A stretch of DNA of 64,000 nt from FEN-1297 sp021817845 (GCA_021817845.1 JAKAFW010000001.1:62001-126000); one strand, 5' to 3'. Shown: positions 17,819 to 26,905, numbered from the stretch's first letter. Translations and numbers: made by a program. Notes: generated from the letters alone by a model not told the origin.

Positions 17819-19089
17819 AGTTTTCCTCCGCGTTTGTGCGCAGCACGAAGGAATGCGGCTTCTTCTTTTACCTTTGCAAGCTGTTTAAGCAGGGGATAGA
17901 CGCCATGCCATTGAACATAATCAGGTCCTTGCATATATGCACCGAATTTGGCTGTCCTTCCATAGAAATGCCATAAATCAAATGCATCAAAACTAATTGT
18001 ATTAGCAAAAGGTTTATTCGAAATAATTCCGTCTTTAACCAAGCCCTGCATTATTTGATTTGCTTCTTCAACTTTTGAATTTACAAATGCAGTTACACTA
18101 TCAGCCTTTGCATATTGTTCATCAACAAATTGAGAGGAATGACAATTTGCACAAATGGACTTCATTGCTTCGCGTCCTTCAAATGCATTTGGTCTGTCTG
18201 TTGTAACGGCTGCAAATAAAAATTTAGATAATCTTTGGCCTACGTCGTGGGTAGTGCCTTGATTGCCGAATCCACTCATATGGCAGGTAGCACAAGTAGG
18301 AGCCGGCATATCACTTGTTGTTAACCTTCCCGGTTTCTGATCCCAATTCCATTTAGACCCTTCCGTTTGGTACATCACCCCGTGCGCTGATTCGTGATAA
18401 ATTTCCATTTGAGGATGATCGGGTCCAAGATGGCACTGTCCGCAAATCTCAGGTTTCCTTACTTGTGAAATGGAAAATTCATGGCGAAGGTGACACTTAT
18501 TGCAATTTCCGATACTACCGTCTGCATTCGGCTTACCAATTGAATGACATGTTAAGCAAGCAGCCGGTGTAACAGAAGTACCTTCAATATCAAAAAGTGA
18601 ATTTCTTGTCGCAGTGATAATTCCGTTTGGACCTCGATTCACTTCAGGGATTTGTTCAACTATCTTTTTCTGTTCGGCAGTAAAATCTGAAAATCCGCTT
18701 AATGCTACCCACGCCGGACCGCCGTGCCTGCTGTGCTCAAACTGTGTTGTTTCTGCGGGATGACATTTTGCGCATTGTTTTGGAGTAGGTGAGACAGTGA
18801 TGAAAAATCCTTCATGTTCTTTTCCCATCGGATTAGAGTGATCAACAACATGACAGTCTGTACATCTAACGCCTGCTTTTGCCATTGTACTATTTGCAAA
18901 TTGATTTACAATATCGGGGGTAACTCTTTTATGACATGTGGCGCATTTATCAGTTCCGCTGTATGAAATTTGTCCCGCACTTTTATTCTCTCCTCCTGTA
19001 GGAAGCTTAGTAAATAAATAAATAAAAATAAGTATTAATAGTGTTACTGTGCTTCCTATTACTAACGTCCTTGGTAGTTGTTTAAACAT
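17815..19089 (-). CDS. Octahaem cytochrome c of the hydroxylamine oxidoreductase-like family
   Basis: A 424-residue protein with an N-terminal membrane anchor or signal (residues 8-27) and eight CXXCH haem sites starting at residues 49, 76, 106, 178, 196, 216, 266 and 313. Between and after them are segments typical of HAO-like octahaem cytochromes: GPDHPQMEIYHESAHG after the sixth site and YMQGPDYVQWHGVYPLL near 385-401. These periplasmic enzymes oxidise hydroxylamine/hydrazine or reduce nitrite to lower nitrogen forms, depending on a tyrosine crosslink to the active-site haem. Whether the crosslinking tyrosine is present cannot be decided by eye. The lack of tetrahaem NrfH-type partner and the coupled b-haem-like membrane protein are unusual. 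The uncleaved-looking anchor would hold it to the membrane. Confidence 0.88.
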   Translation of the reverse strand: MFKQLPRTLVIGSTVTLLILIFIYLFTKLPTGGENKSAGQISYSGTDKCATCHKRVTPDIVNQFANSTMAKAGVRCTDCHVVDHSNPMGKEHEGFFITVSPTPKQCAKCHPAETTQFEHSRHGGPAWVALSGFSDFTAEQKKIVEQIPEVNRGPNGIITATRNSLFDIEGTSVTPAACLTCHSIGKPNADGSIGNCNKCHLRHEFSISQVRKPEICGQCHLGPDHPQMEIYHESAHGVMYQTEGSKWNWDQKPGRLTTSDMPAPTCATCHMSGFGNQGTTHDVGQRLSKFLFAAVTTDRPNAFEGREAMKSICANCHSSQFVDEQYAKADSVTAFVNSKVEEANQIMQGLVKDGIISNKPFANTISFDAFDLWHFYGRTAKFGAYMQGPDYVQWHGVYPLLKQLAKVKEEAAFLRAAHKRGGKL

Positions 19090-19234
19090 AAGAAACCTTT
19101 TATTTATATAATTTAAATTAAGACATTTTTATCCGAATATCAAATTCTAATTCCCAATTCACTTATACGCTACGATATAAAGAAAAATAAGTCAAATTTA
19201 TTTCTTCCGATTTTAACATTCTTTTTCATCATTA

Positions 19235-19258
19235 TTGATAATTGATAATTGATAATTG
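19235..19258 (+). repeat. Short tandem repeat, TTGATAA x3
   Basis: Three exact copies of the heptamer TTGATAA followed by TTG. It lies upstream of the octahaem cytochrome gene (minus strand) and just before the kaiC fragment. It may be a polymerase-slippage tract; no function can be assigned. Confidence 0.6.
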
Positions 19259-19310
19259 CAAAGGATTAATCCCTTTTTCATCCCTTTGGGTGAGTGACGT
19301 GTCTTATGGT

Positions 19311-20096
19311 TATATGTCTTCTATTGGGATACATTTAGAGCTATACGTGAAAAAGGGTTTGCTTAACTTTCATGCTTAACGCCCGACACTTCATGGATTG
19401 GAACATCATCTAACTACAAGTATTAAATTGATAAATAAAGTACAGCTTCAGGTAGTTGTATTAGACCCTATTGATGCATTCGTGATGGGAGGAAACCAAA
19501 CTGAAGTAAAAATAATGTTGCTGCGTCTTGTGGATTATTTGAAGATGAATAATATCACTGCATTCTTCGCAAATCTCTCGAATGCCGGAGATAATCAGGA
19601 GCTTACAGATATGTCGATATCATCTCTGATAGATATGTGGCTGCTTTTACGAGATATTGAAATTGGCGGTGAACGTAACAGAGGAATGTATATACTTAAA
19701 TCGCGAGGTATGTCGCATTCCAATCAGATTCGTGAGTTCAAGTTGACTGATCACGGAATTGAATTGCTTAATGTTTATGTTGGTCCGGAAGGCGTATTGA
19801 CCGGCTCGGCTCGATTATCACAGGAAGCGAAAAACGATGCGGAGCAATTATTGCGTAAACAAGACATTGAACGCAAACAATTTGGATTAGAACTTAAACG
19901 CGCAGCAACGGAAGCACAAATTGTAGTATTACGATCTGAATTTAAAGAAGAAGAATCGGAAACACTAAAGACTATCGAGATGGAAAAAGAAAAAGCTGAA
20001 ATGTTCGTACAAGATCAGAAAAAAATGGCAGTGAGCAGAAAGGCAGATGCTTTACTGAAACAACCAGTAGGGAAATTGAGTTTTCAAAAACATTAA
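19311..20096 (+). pseudogene. kaiC: Decayed kaiC, 5'-truncated with an in-frame stop
   Basis: From 19311 the frame reads YMSSIGIHLELYVKKGLLNF followed by HA, then a TAA stop at 19377-19379, then RPTLHGLEHHL and on without interruption to 20096. The downstream part carries the KaiC second-domain signatures: VVVLDPIDAF, SISSLIDMWLLLRDIE, GERNRGMYILKSRGM, HSNQIREF, and GPEGVLTGSAR, then a coiled C-terminal tail. An intact KaiC has two ATPase domains and over 500 residues; the whole first domain and the Walker A of the second are missing, and no homology is seen before 19311. A TTG at 19398 could in theory restart translation, but the product would lack the nucleotide site. Best read as a relic of a KaiC-family signalling gene. 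Confidence 0.85.
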
Positions 20097-20119
20097 TGAT
20101 CTTACTTTTCTTTTAATGT

Positions 20120-22189
20120 TTAAGCGTGAATTATTCGACCGTTTGATCTGATGGCTAAATTAGATTTATCGTCGCTTCTTTTACTATCAATATTAAATTT
20201 GGAAACAAGATTTTGTAGATTCTCAGTCAATCTATTTAGATCTTCAACAGCTCGGGCAATCTGTTGAACACCTGTCGCTGATTGTTGAGTAACGCTACTA
20301 ATTGCTTCAATGTTTTTACTGATTTGTTCTGCGGAGGCTGATTGCTCTTCGCTTGCAGAAGCCACCTGTATAGCTTGATCAACGACTTCTTGTGATCCGG
20401 AAATAATTTGCTCTAATGATTCACTTGCTTTTGATGCCAGTTCTTTCCCTTTTTGAACTTCAACTGCACCTTGTTGAATTGATTCAACGGCTTCGTTAGT
20501 GTCTCTCTGAATTCGTTTTATCATGTCTGCAATTTCTTTTGTCGCTTTTGTAGTTCGTTCCGCTAATTTGCGAACTTCGTCGGCAACTACTGCAAAGCCG
20601 CGACCTTGTTCGCCTGCGCGAGCAGCTTCAATGGCGGCGTTAAGTGCTAATAGATTTGTCTGGTCTGCAATGTCATCAATTACCTGGATGATTTCACCGA
20701 TCTGATCGCTGTTCTTGCCTAGCTCTTGTATTGTTTCGGCAGCTTTGGTAACTACATTAGCAATCCTGTTCATCCCTTCTATAGTTTGCAGAACTATCTT
20801 ACCTCCGTCTTTCGCTATTTGACCGGCATTTTTTGCTGCATCTGCTGTATTCCCTGCATTTTTTGTCGTTTCTAAAATTGTCTTAGTCATTTGATCAACT
20901 GCTGCTGCTACTTCCTGAGCCTGGGAGCTTTGTTCTTGTGCACCTGCTGCCATTTCTTCAGAACTGGAAAAAATTTGTGTAGTTGCGCTGGCTGTCGCTG
21001 ATACTTCTTCGGCAACATCATTAAGAACTGAACCGACAGAATCTCCAAGCTTATTTATACTGCTCTTAATTAATTGATGTTCCCCTTTATATTCTCCCGT
21101 CATACGAACAGTAAAATCCCCGTTCGACATAATTTCTAAAACATTCGACCCTTCTTTTATAGGTAATATCATAGCATCTAAAGTATCATTAATCCCTTTA
21201 ACCAATCCTTTATATGCGCCTTCAAACTTTTCATAATTTCCGCGTGTATCTAGTTTGCCTTCTTTCCCAGCTGAAATTAATGCACCGGTTTCAGAAATCA
21301 GCTCATTAATTTTGCCGCGCGTTATTTCATAAGCATCTATTCCTTCGTGTGCCTGCATGATCATTTTATCTAATGTGTTTGCCATACTGCCTATTTCATC
21401 TTTTCTATCAAAGCTCAAAAGCTTTGAAGATTTTTCTACTTTAGTAGTTAAGTCTCCGCTAGACATAGCTAGCAAACCATTCCCCAAATTTGTAAAATCT
21501 TCAGTTTGTAATTGCTTAACCCTATCGGCAACTATATTTATTGGGTCTATAATGCTCTTGGTAATAGTAACGGCAAATCCTATTACCAATAGAAATGCGA
21601 ATATTCCAATAATGTGCAGTAGGTTTTTTGCAGAGTTATTTATATCGTAAGCTTGAAGTACAGCAGTATTTACCCCTTCATTTTGGTAATTTATTAAGTC
21701 ATTAATCGCACTTATATAATTGGTCTCAGCGGTTTTCAAAACACTTAATAATATTGTAACTGCATTTTGGTTATTTCCATAGTCCAAGGACTCAAGTATG
21801 CTATTCCGTAATTGTATGTATTGATCTCTTAATTCTAATGATTTAGCAAGAAGTTCCTTCTCTTTTTCTGTTGTAGCTGTCCTTTTGAGAGAATCGAAAT
21901 TTTGTGCAGTGTTATCAGCAAGAAATTGGATCCTTGCTTTAAGTTTGACGGTTTCTACAGTGTCTTTTGTTAAAGGGATTTCCCGTAGGCGCAATCCAAT
22001 TTCTTGGACATTATTGATTATATTATTCGCCCAAATCGTCTTTGGGAATTGTACTTTATCGATATTTTGGATTTCGTTATCAATCGAAGTCATTTTAATT
22101 GTTGCAAAGAGTACAATTCCAAACATAACAAACAGTCCGCTTAAATAGCTGAATGTGAGTCTTACCCCGATTTTTAGATTATTTAACAT
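20120..22189 (-). CDS. Methyl-accepting chemotaxis protein
   Basis: A 689-residue chemoreceptor. TM1 at about residues 12-32, a helical four-helix-bundle periplasmic sensor to about 190, TM2 at about 190-210, a HAMP domain after it and a further HAMP-like stretch (EIMSNGDFTVRMTGEYKGEH) around 350-370. The cytoplasmic signalling hairpin has the conserved IADQTNLLALNAAIEAARAG and FAVVADEVRKLAERT segments. It ends in RIIHA with no CheR-docking pentapeptide. It controls CheA activity; no che genes are in the window, so it is a stand-alone receptor. Repeat copy 2 lies about 330 bases upstream. Confidence 0.93.
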   Translation of the reverse strand: MLNNLKIGVRLTFSYLSGLFVMFGIVLFATIKMTSIDNEIQNIDKVQFPKTIWANNIINNVQEIGLRLREIPLTKDTVETVKLKARIQFLADNTAQNFDSLKRTATTEKEKELLAKSLELRDQYIQLRNSILESLDYGNNQNAVTILLSVLKTAETNYISAINDLINYQNEGVNTAVLQAYDINNSAKNLLHIIGIFAFLLVIGFAVTITKSIIDPINIVADRVKQLQTEDFTNLGNGLLAMSSGDLTTKVEKSSKLLSFDRKDEIGSMANTLDKMIMQAHEGIDAYEITRGKINELISETGALISAGKEGKLDTRGNYEKFEGAYKGLVKGINDTLDAMILPIKEGSNVLEIMSNGDFTVRMTGEYKGEHQLIKSSINKLGDSVGSVLNDVAEEVSATASATTQIFSSSEEMAAGAQEQSSQAQEVAAAVDQMTKTILETTKNAGNTADAAKNAGQIAKDGGKIVLQTIEGMNRIANVVTKAAETIQELGKNSDQIGEIIQVIDDIADQTNLLALNAAIEAARAGEQGRGFAVVADEVRKLAERTTKATKEIADMIKRIQRDTNEAVESIQQGAVEVQKGKELASKASESLEQIISGSQEVVDQAIQVASASEEQSASAEQISKNIEAISSVTQQSATGVQQIARAVEDLNRLTENLQNLVSKFNIDSKRSDDKSNLAIRSNGRIIHA

Positions 22190-22512
22190 TTGAACCTCAT
22201 AGAAATATTTTTATATTGTATTCTTTGATTCATTCGCAAATTTTTCTTTACCATGGTAATATTTAGTAATTGAATTAGGTCAGGTAATATTATTTCTATC
22301 CACGTATATCCCCATTTTTATATTCTCCAAATATATTTTAAGCTAAAAGTAAAATAACCTTTATAAACATAATCGGAGAAAATAGATGTTTGTTTAGGCG
22401 CAATAATTTTGAAGGTGATATAATTGTTGTTTTTGAGTCGTTTTGAAGATAAAACTCTATTTCCAGCCTTTTAGATATAATCTTAGCACTTAAATCTTTT
22501 TCCTAATTTAAA

Positions 22513-22562
22513 AATAAAAAAGCCCAATGATCTGACGACCACCGGGACCTAACTCTTTTTTT
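22513..22562 (-). repeat. Structured repeat element, copy 2
   Basis: On the minus strand: AAAAAAAG, AGTTAGGT, CCCGGTGGTC, loop GTCA, GATCATTGGG, CTTTTTT. The inner stem has 10 pairs closed by C-G; the outer A/U stem flanks the invariant 8-base bulge AGTTAGGT. It differs from copy 1 mainly in the loop. Located past the terminator of the secreted-protein gene and about 330 bases upstream of the chemoreceptor start, both on this strand. Confidence 0.72.
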
Positions 22563-22668
22563 AAGCCCTAAAATCAAATTACATTTGTCAATTCAGTTAG
22601 CGCTTTTATCAGCTGATCTTTCTTGAATCTGATTTAATAATAAAATTATTTCAATAAAAACATAAAAA

Positions 22669-22690
22669 AAGGCTGTCGATCGACAGCCTT
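22669..22690 (-). terminator. Intrinsic terminator of the secreted-protein gene
   Basis: AAGGCTGTCGATCGACAGCCTT is a perfect palindrome (11-base arms), and on the minus strand it runs into a T tract (AAAAAAA on the plus strand at 22664-22670). It begins 28 bases after the stop of the minus-strand gene at 22718. Confidence 0.85.
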
Positions 22691-22717
22691 GAAGTTGATA
22701 TAATTAAAATAGAAATT

Positions 22718-23986
22718 CTATTTCAATAAAATTAATTTCTTCGTCTCCACAAAACTTCCAGCCTGCATTCTGTAAAAATAAACCCCACTGGCAAGTTTAC
22801 TTGCAGTAAAATTAACAGAATACCTTCCCGCCGGTTTTTCCTCATTCATCAGACTTGCTACCTCATTTCCCAGAATATCATAAACCTTTATCGTTACCAT
22901 ACTTGTTTTAGAAACGGAGTAATTAATTGTTGTTGTTGGATTAAATGGGTTAGGATAATTCTGTTCAAGTGCGAAGTTTGACGGTAAATTATTCTGTTCT
23001 TCTTTCACGCCGGTAATCATTTCCGCAAGCGGACGTCTCCATACGCCTCTATCATTCCCTGCAAAGAGATTAGTGCCGCTGACAATAAGCGCATTCGCAT
23101 CACTATACCCCCAATTATTTGACAAGCCAGTACTGTCTGACGTCCAGCTTGCGCCGTTATTTGTAGAAAGGGAAACACCGCTTCCGCTAGTTCCCACAAA
23201 GAGATTAGTACCATTAACTGCGAACGAAAAAATATCGATGCTTGTCAAACCGGAATCGGCTGACGTCCAGCTTGTGCCGTTGTTCGTTGAAAGAAAGAGA
23301 CCGTGTATTCCTTGCGCCGCAAAGAAATTCGTCCCGCCTGCGCCATTGGGATAGATAGCAAGAGCATAAACATAATCAGTACCAGTATTAGTAGATAATC
23401 CGGAATCGACCTGAATCCAGCTTGTGCCGCTATCGGTTGATAAGGAGACTCCAAAGTCAGTCCCCGCATAAAAATTCGTTCCGCTTACGGCAAGCGACAT
23501 GACCTGATAGCCTATCAAGCCGGAACTAATTGCACTCAAACTTGTTCTGTCGCTCGGGACAAGAAATATGTCGCTCCGAGTCGCTACAAGGAGATTATTC
23601 CCGATGACAGCTATAGAATGGATATATGGACTAAAGTAATTAAAAATCAAGGTGGAATCGAACACACTCCAACTTGCGCCGTTGTCGGTCGATAAAAAGA
23701 TTCCGTTTCCCATAGTCCCTGCAAAAAGATTCGTTCCGCTTACGGCTAAAGCAGTAACAAAGTTACTCGTCAAACCGGAATCTACTGCAGTCCAGCTTGT
23801 TCCGTTGTCCTTGGATAGAGAAACACCGTAACCATTAGAGCCCGCAAAGAGATTCGTGCCGGAGACGGCAAAGCACTGGGTAAAATCGCCGTAAGGATCA
23901 TTAGTTTTAACCCATTGTGCTTTAGTCTGCGTTACACATATAAATAAAATTCCAAAAATGACTGTTAAAAGTAATCGAAATTTCAT
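22718..23986 (-). CDS. Secreted beta-propeller-like repeat protein with type IX sorting domain
   Basis: A 422-residue protein with a signal peptide (MKFRLLLTVIFGILFICVTQ, then TKAQ), about seven repeats of the pattern LAVSGTNLFAG...GVSLSTDNGTSWT..DSGL (BNR/sialidase-like or Ycf48-like blades), and a C-terminal domain of about 85 residues starting at NYPNPFNPTT and ending SFVETKKLILLK. The C-terminal domain is the Por-type sorting signal that directs export by the type IX system and cell-surface attachment, typical of Bacteroidota and Ignavibacteria. The binding target of the propeller is unknown. The gene is flanked on both sides by the structured repeat in the same orientation. Confidence 0.88.
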   Translation of the reverse strand: MKFRLLLTVIFGILFICVTQTKAQWVKTNDPYGDFTQCFAVSGTNLFAGSNGYGVSLSKDNGTSWTAVDSGLTSNFVTALAVSGTNLFAGTMGNGIFLSTDNGASWSVFDSTLIFNYFSPYIHSIAVIGNNLLVATRSDIFLVPSDRTSLSAISSGLIGYQVMSLAVSGTNFYAGTDFGVSLSTDSGTSWIQVDSGLSTNTGTDYVYALAIYPNGAGGTNFFAAQGIHGLFLSTNNGTSWTSADSGLTSIDIFSFAVNGTNLFVGTSGSGVSLSTNNGASWTSDSTGLSNNWGYSDANALIVSGTNLFAGNDRGVWRRPLAEMITGVKEEQNNLPSNFALEQNYPNPFNPTTTINYSVSKTSMVTIKVYDILGNEVASLMNEEKPAGRYSVNFTASKLASGVYFYRMQAGSFVETKKLILLK

Positions 23987-24299
23987 AACACCTCAGAGTT
24001 AAATTATGTGATAATTATTGAAGTTAAAAAGTTTTACATCTCGAATAAAGCTCCATCTGTTTCAGTCTTTTACTAATTTTAACTTTTGTACCTTGCTGTT
24101 AATTATTAAAACCAATAACCATAATAAACTATAAAATCAATTGCTTAGAATCAATTATTTAATTATGCTAATTCTTTGACGTTGAGCCATTTTACTTTTT
24201 ATTTTCGACTAATCATATATTCCCCGTCATTGCTATCCATTGTGCTTTTTATGCCATAAATAATACCGCCTTTTGAAATATATTAAACATCGAATTTAT

Positions 24300-24346
24300 A
24301 ATAAAAACCCCCAATGATCGAGCGACCACTGGGACCTAACTCTTTT
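24300..24346 (-). repeat. Structured repeat element, copy 3
   Basis: On the minus strand: AAAAG, AGTTAGGT, CCCAGTGGTC, loop GCTC, GATCATTGGG, GGTTTTTAT. The 8-base bulge is identical to the other copies. The fourth stem base is A here (A-U pair) where copies 1 and 2 have G (G-U pair), so pairing is kept. It lies about 310 bases upstream of the secreted-protein gene on the same strand, in its 5' region. Confidence 0.72.
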
Positions 24347-24568
24347 ACTTCAAAAGGCAGGGGAGAACCTTTTGAAAGAATTATAACAAATTTAAATATT
24401 TGACTGATTTTATCAAGGAAAAAACAATAATTAGTCGACTTTTTTTAATATTATAAGTTAATCATTCACCCAAAAATCTTGGCACACTTATCTCTTTACT
24501 TATATCATCCCTACTGGGATTTATTTCCCCTAACCCCGAAGTTATTCCGTTTAAAGGTAAATAGAAAA

Positions 24569-24645
24569 GGCATCCTTTCTGTAAATTAGATAAAATTGAT
24601 TTATGACTAAATCATCTAATTAAAATAAAAACAGTAAAGGATGCC
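24569..24645 (+). repeat. Long inverted repeat in front of the IS110 relic
   Basis: Outer arms GGCATCCTTTCTGT (24569-24582) and ACAGTAAAGGATGCC (24631-24645) pair over 14 bases with one bulged T; inner arms AATTAGAT (24584-24591) and ATCTAATT (24614-24621) pair over 8 bases. The structure ends four bases before an ATG. Its place, directly before an IS110-type N-terminus, matches where IS110 elements carry their structured non-coding end; this may be a remnant of it. Confidence 0.6.
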
Positions 24646-24648
24646 AAA

Positions 24649-24760
24649 ATGAAAAAAAAAGTAAGAAACTTGATTTTAGTAATCAACTGATGTCTGTTGA
24701 TGTCTGTAGGAATAGATGTTCATAAAAAGAGATGACATTATTATAGAAAAATATTGTAAA
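24649..24760 (+). mobile_element. Relic of an IS110-family transposase N-terminus
   Basis: From the ATG at 24649 the frame gives MKKKVRN, then stops, but later in the same frame reads MSVGIDVHKKR before a TGA at 24733. VGIDVHKK is the start of the DEDD (RuvC-like) domain of IS110 transposases. A neighbouring frame gives DFSNQLMSV. A tandem duplication of TGATGTCTGT (24689-24708) together with one missing T explains the frame breaks. No further transposase sequence is found, so only about 30 codons survive. The right-hand limit is uncertain. Confidence 0.55.
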
Positions 24761-25036
24761 ATAAAATAAAACCCCCGAATCTTGCCTATTCAAGAAAGCA
24801 AATCACACTGGCGGCTGTCGTCGTTTTTGGTTATCATTATTGACAACTGATTTGAATATTTGCTTTAAAGCACAAAGCTTATTCCCTATTTTAGATAAGT
24901 TTTGTTTAGTTAAAGACAGTTAAAAGATGATTGCTTAAGATGATATCCAAAATCATTATCATTCAATATTTAAACTAAAAATTTAGTTTAGTATGTTCTA
25001 TATACTTTATATAGGTATTACCTCCCGGAAATAATT

Positions 25037-26905
25037 ATGCATCTCCAAAAATTTTCTCCAATAAGCGAAGAAGGACAATATAATATTCTCTTCGAGTCAA
25101 ATCCTTTCCCTATGTGGATCTACGACCTAAAAACATTAAAATTCTTATCTGTAAATGATGCTGCTGTTAAAAAATACGGATATTCAAAAGTGGAATTCTT
25201 TGATCTCACGCTTAAAGATATAAGACAGGAAGAAGATATTGGACTCCTGTTGGATAATGTGGAAAGGGAAATTGCTCAATACCAGTGGTCAACGGGATGG
25301 CGACATAAGAAAAAAGACGGCTCAATTATAGACGTCGAAATTATATCCCACGATATTTTATTTAATAAAATAAAAGGAAGATTTGTAACTGTAAATGATG
25401 TTACTGAAAAAAATCGTACCGATGAAAACTTTAAGCTTGTTATTGAATCCTCTCCTAATGCAATTCTACTAATCGATCAGCAGGGTAAAATTAAACTCGT
25501 TAATAGGCAAACGGAAATTTTATTCGGATATTCTCGCGAAGAATTAATCAAACAACCCCTTGACATTTTAATTCCCCCTAGGTTCTCAAAGACTCATTTA
25601 CATCATCAAAATAATTTTTTCTTAAACCCGAAGAATAGGAGTATAGGAAAAAGAAAAGAACTGTATGGTTTGCACAAAAACGGCAATGAAATACCTTTGG
25701 AGATTGGACTTGATCCTATAACAAATGAGGGCGGCTTTTCGGTTCTTGCTACTATCACTGATATTACCGAAAGAAAACAAGCTCACGAAGAATTAGTTAA
25801 AGCTGAAAACCGTTATAGTACCGCGTTGGACTATATGATGGAAGGATTTCAAATTATTGGAAATAATTGGCGCTATCTCTATGTCAATAATGCGGCTGCA
25901 GCACAAGGAAGAAAAACTAAGGAAGAATTAGTTAATCATACAATGAAGGAAGTTTATCCCGGCATTGAAAGTACTGAAATGTTTTCCAAGCTGGCGGATT
26001 GCATGAAGAAGAAAACTCCTTTCTCTATGGAGAATGAATTTATTTATCCAAATGGTGATAAGAATTGGTTCTTGCTCAATATGGAACCTGTCCCGGAAGG
26101 GATTTTAATTTTATCAAAAGACATTGCGAGTGAAAAACAAATAGAACTTGAGTTAAAATTATACCGTGAAAAACTTGAAGAATTAGTAATTATAAGAACT
26201 GCACAGCTTGATGAATCAAATAAGGAACTTGAATCTTTTTCGTATTCAGTTTCCCATGATTTGCGCGCTCCGCTTAGACACATAATAGGGTTTCTGCAGC
26301 TTCTTCAAAAAAATATTGGCTCAAGTTTAGATGATATGAATCGAAAATATATTTCTAATATAAATGACGCTGCAAACAAAATGGGCAACCTTATTGATGA
26401 CTTGCTTTCATTTTCAAGAGTAGCGCATTCTCAAATGAATGAGTCAGTAGTAAATCTAAATAATATTATTACTGAATCCATTAATGATCTAAGGGATGAA
26501 TTAAAGGAACGGGAAATCTCCTGGAAAATCGATAAAATGCCCGGTGTCCTCGGCGATGCTTCAATGCTAAAGCAGGTTTTTATAAATTTAATCTCGAATG
26601 CGGTTAAATATACAAATCAAAAAGATATAGCCACGATTGAAATAAGTGTTGAGACTAAAGAAGACGAATATATTTTTTGTATAAAAGATAACGGCGCAGG
26701 TTTCGATATGAAATATGCCGATAAGCTGTTCGGCGTTTTTCAACGGCTACACAGTAACTCCGAATTTGAAGGAACCGGGATCGGACTGGCAAACGTTAAA
26801 AGAATTATTACCCGCCATGGTGGAACTATTTGGGCGCAAAGTGAAGTGGACAACGGTGCATCATTTTATTTTACTTTAAAAAGAATAAAGGACAAAAATG
26901 AATGA
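25037..26905 (+). CDS. PAS-domain sensor histidine kinase (soluble)
   Basis: A 622-residue kinase without membrane helices. Three PAS domains: about 13-125, 130-247 and 255-368. A coiled linker leads to HisKA with H407 (FSYSVSHDLRAPLRHIIGFL, the style seen in phytochrome-like kinases), then an ATPase domain (FINLISNAVKYTNQ; DNGAGFDMKYADKLFGVF; GTGIGLANVKRI). It overlaps the downstream receiver gene by 8 bases, so kinase and receiver are co-translated partners. Kinases of this HisKA type commonly pair with small Rcp1-like receivers. Ligand unknown. Confidence 0.9.
   Translation: MHLQKFSPISEEGQYNILFESNPFPMWIYDLKTLKFLSVNDAAVKKYGYSKVEFFDLTLKDIRQEEDIGLLLDNVEREIAQYQWSTGWRHKKKDGSIIDVEIISHDILFNKIKGRFVTVNDVTEKNRTDENFKLVIESSPNAILLIDQQGKIKLVNRQTEILFGYSREELIKQPLDILIPPRFSKTHLHHQNNFFLNPKNRSIGKRKELYGLHKNGNEIPLEIGLDPITNEGGFSVLATITDITERKQAHEELVKAENRYSTALDYMMEGFQIIGNNWRYLYVNNAAAAQGRKTKEELVNHTMKEVYPGIESTEMFSKLADCMKKKTPFSMENEFIYPNGDKNWFLLNMEPVPEGILILSKDIASEKQIELELKLYREKLEELVIIRTAQLDESNKELESFSYSVSHDLRAPLRHIIGFLQLLQKNIGSSLDDMNRKYISNINDAANKMGNLIDDLLSFSRVAHSQMNESVVNLNNIITESINDLRDELKEREISWKIDKMPGVLGDASMLKQVFINLISNAVKYTNQKDIATIEISVETKEDEYIFCIKDNGAGFDMKYADKLFGVFQRLHSNSEFEGTGIGLANVKRIITRHGGTIWAQSEVDNGASFYFTLKRIKDKNE

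Larger units (their letters stand above)
22190..22717. other. Intergenic region with terminator and repeat copy 2
   Basis: A 528-base non-coding stretch between two minus-strand genes. It holds the terminator of the secreted-protein gene (22669-22690), repeat copy 2 (22513-22562) and about 320 bases of AT-rich leader in front of the chemoreceptor. No additional gene was found. Confidence 0.55.
23987..25036. other. Gene-free kilobase with repeat copy 3 and an IS110 relic
   Basis: About 1,050 bases between the divergent secreted-protein gene and PAS kinase. It contains repeat copy 3 (24300-24346), then an inverted repeat TTCAAAAGG/CCTTTTGAA (24349-24376), an ATCCC-tact-GGGAT hairpin near 24510, a long inverted repeat (24569-24645) and the start of a broken IS110-type transposase (24649 on). 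The remaining sequence is AT-rich and shows nothing I can name. The accumulation of fossils suggests a tolerated insertion site. Confidence 0.55.

Noticed and set aside
19398..20096. A complete 232-residue protein beginning at a TTG
   Set aside because: The frame upstream of the stop at 19377 continues the same KaiC alignment, so this is the tail of a broken gene, not an independent gene.
24507..24527. ATCCC-tact-GGGAT hairpin as a terminator
   Set aside because: Just five pairs, not placed after any gene, and no clear T tract.
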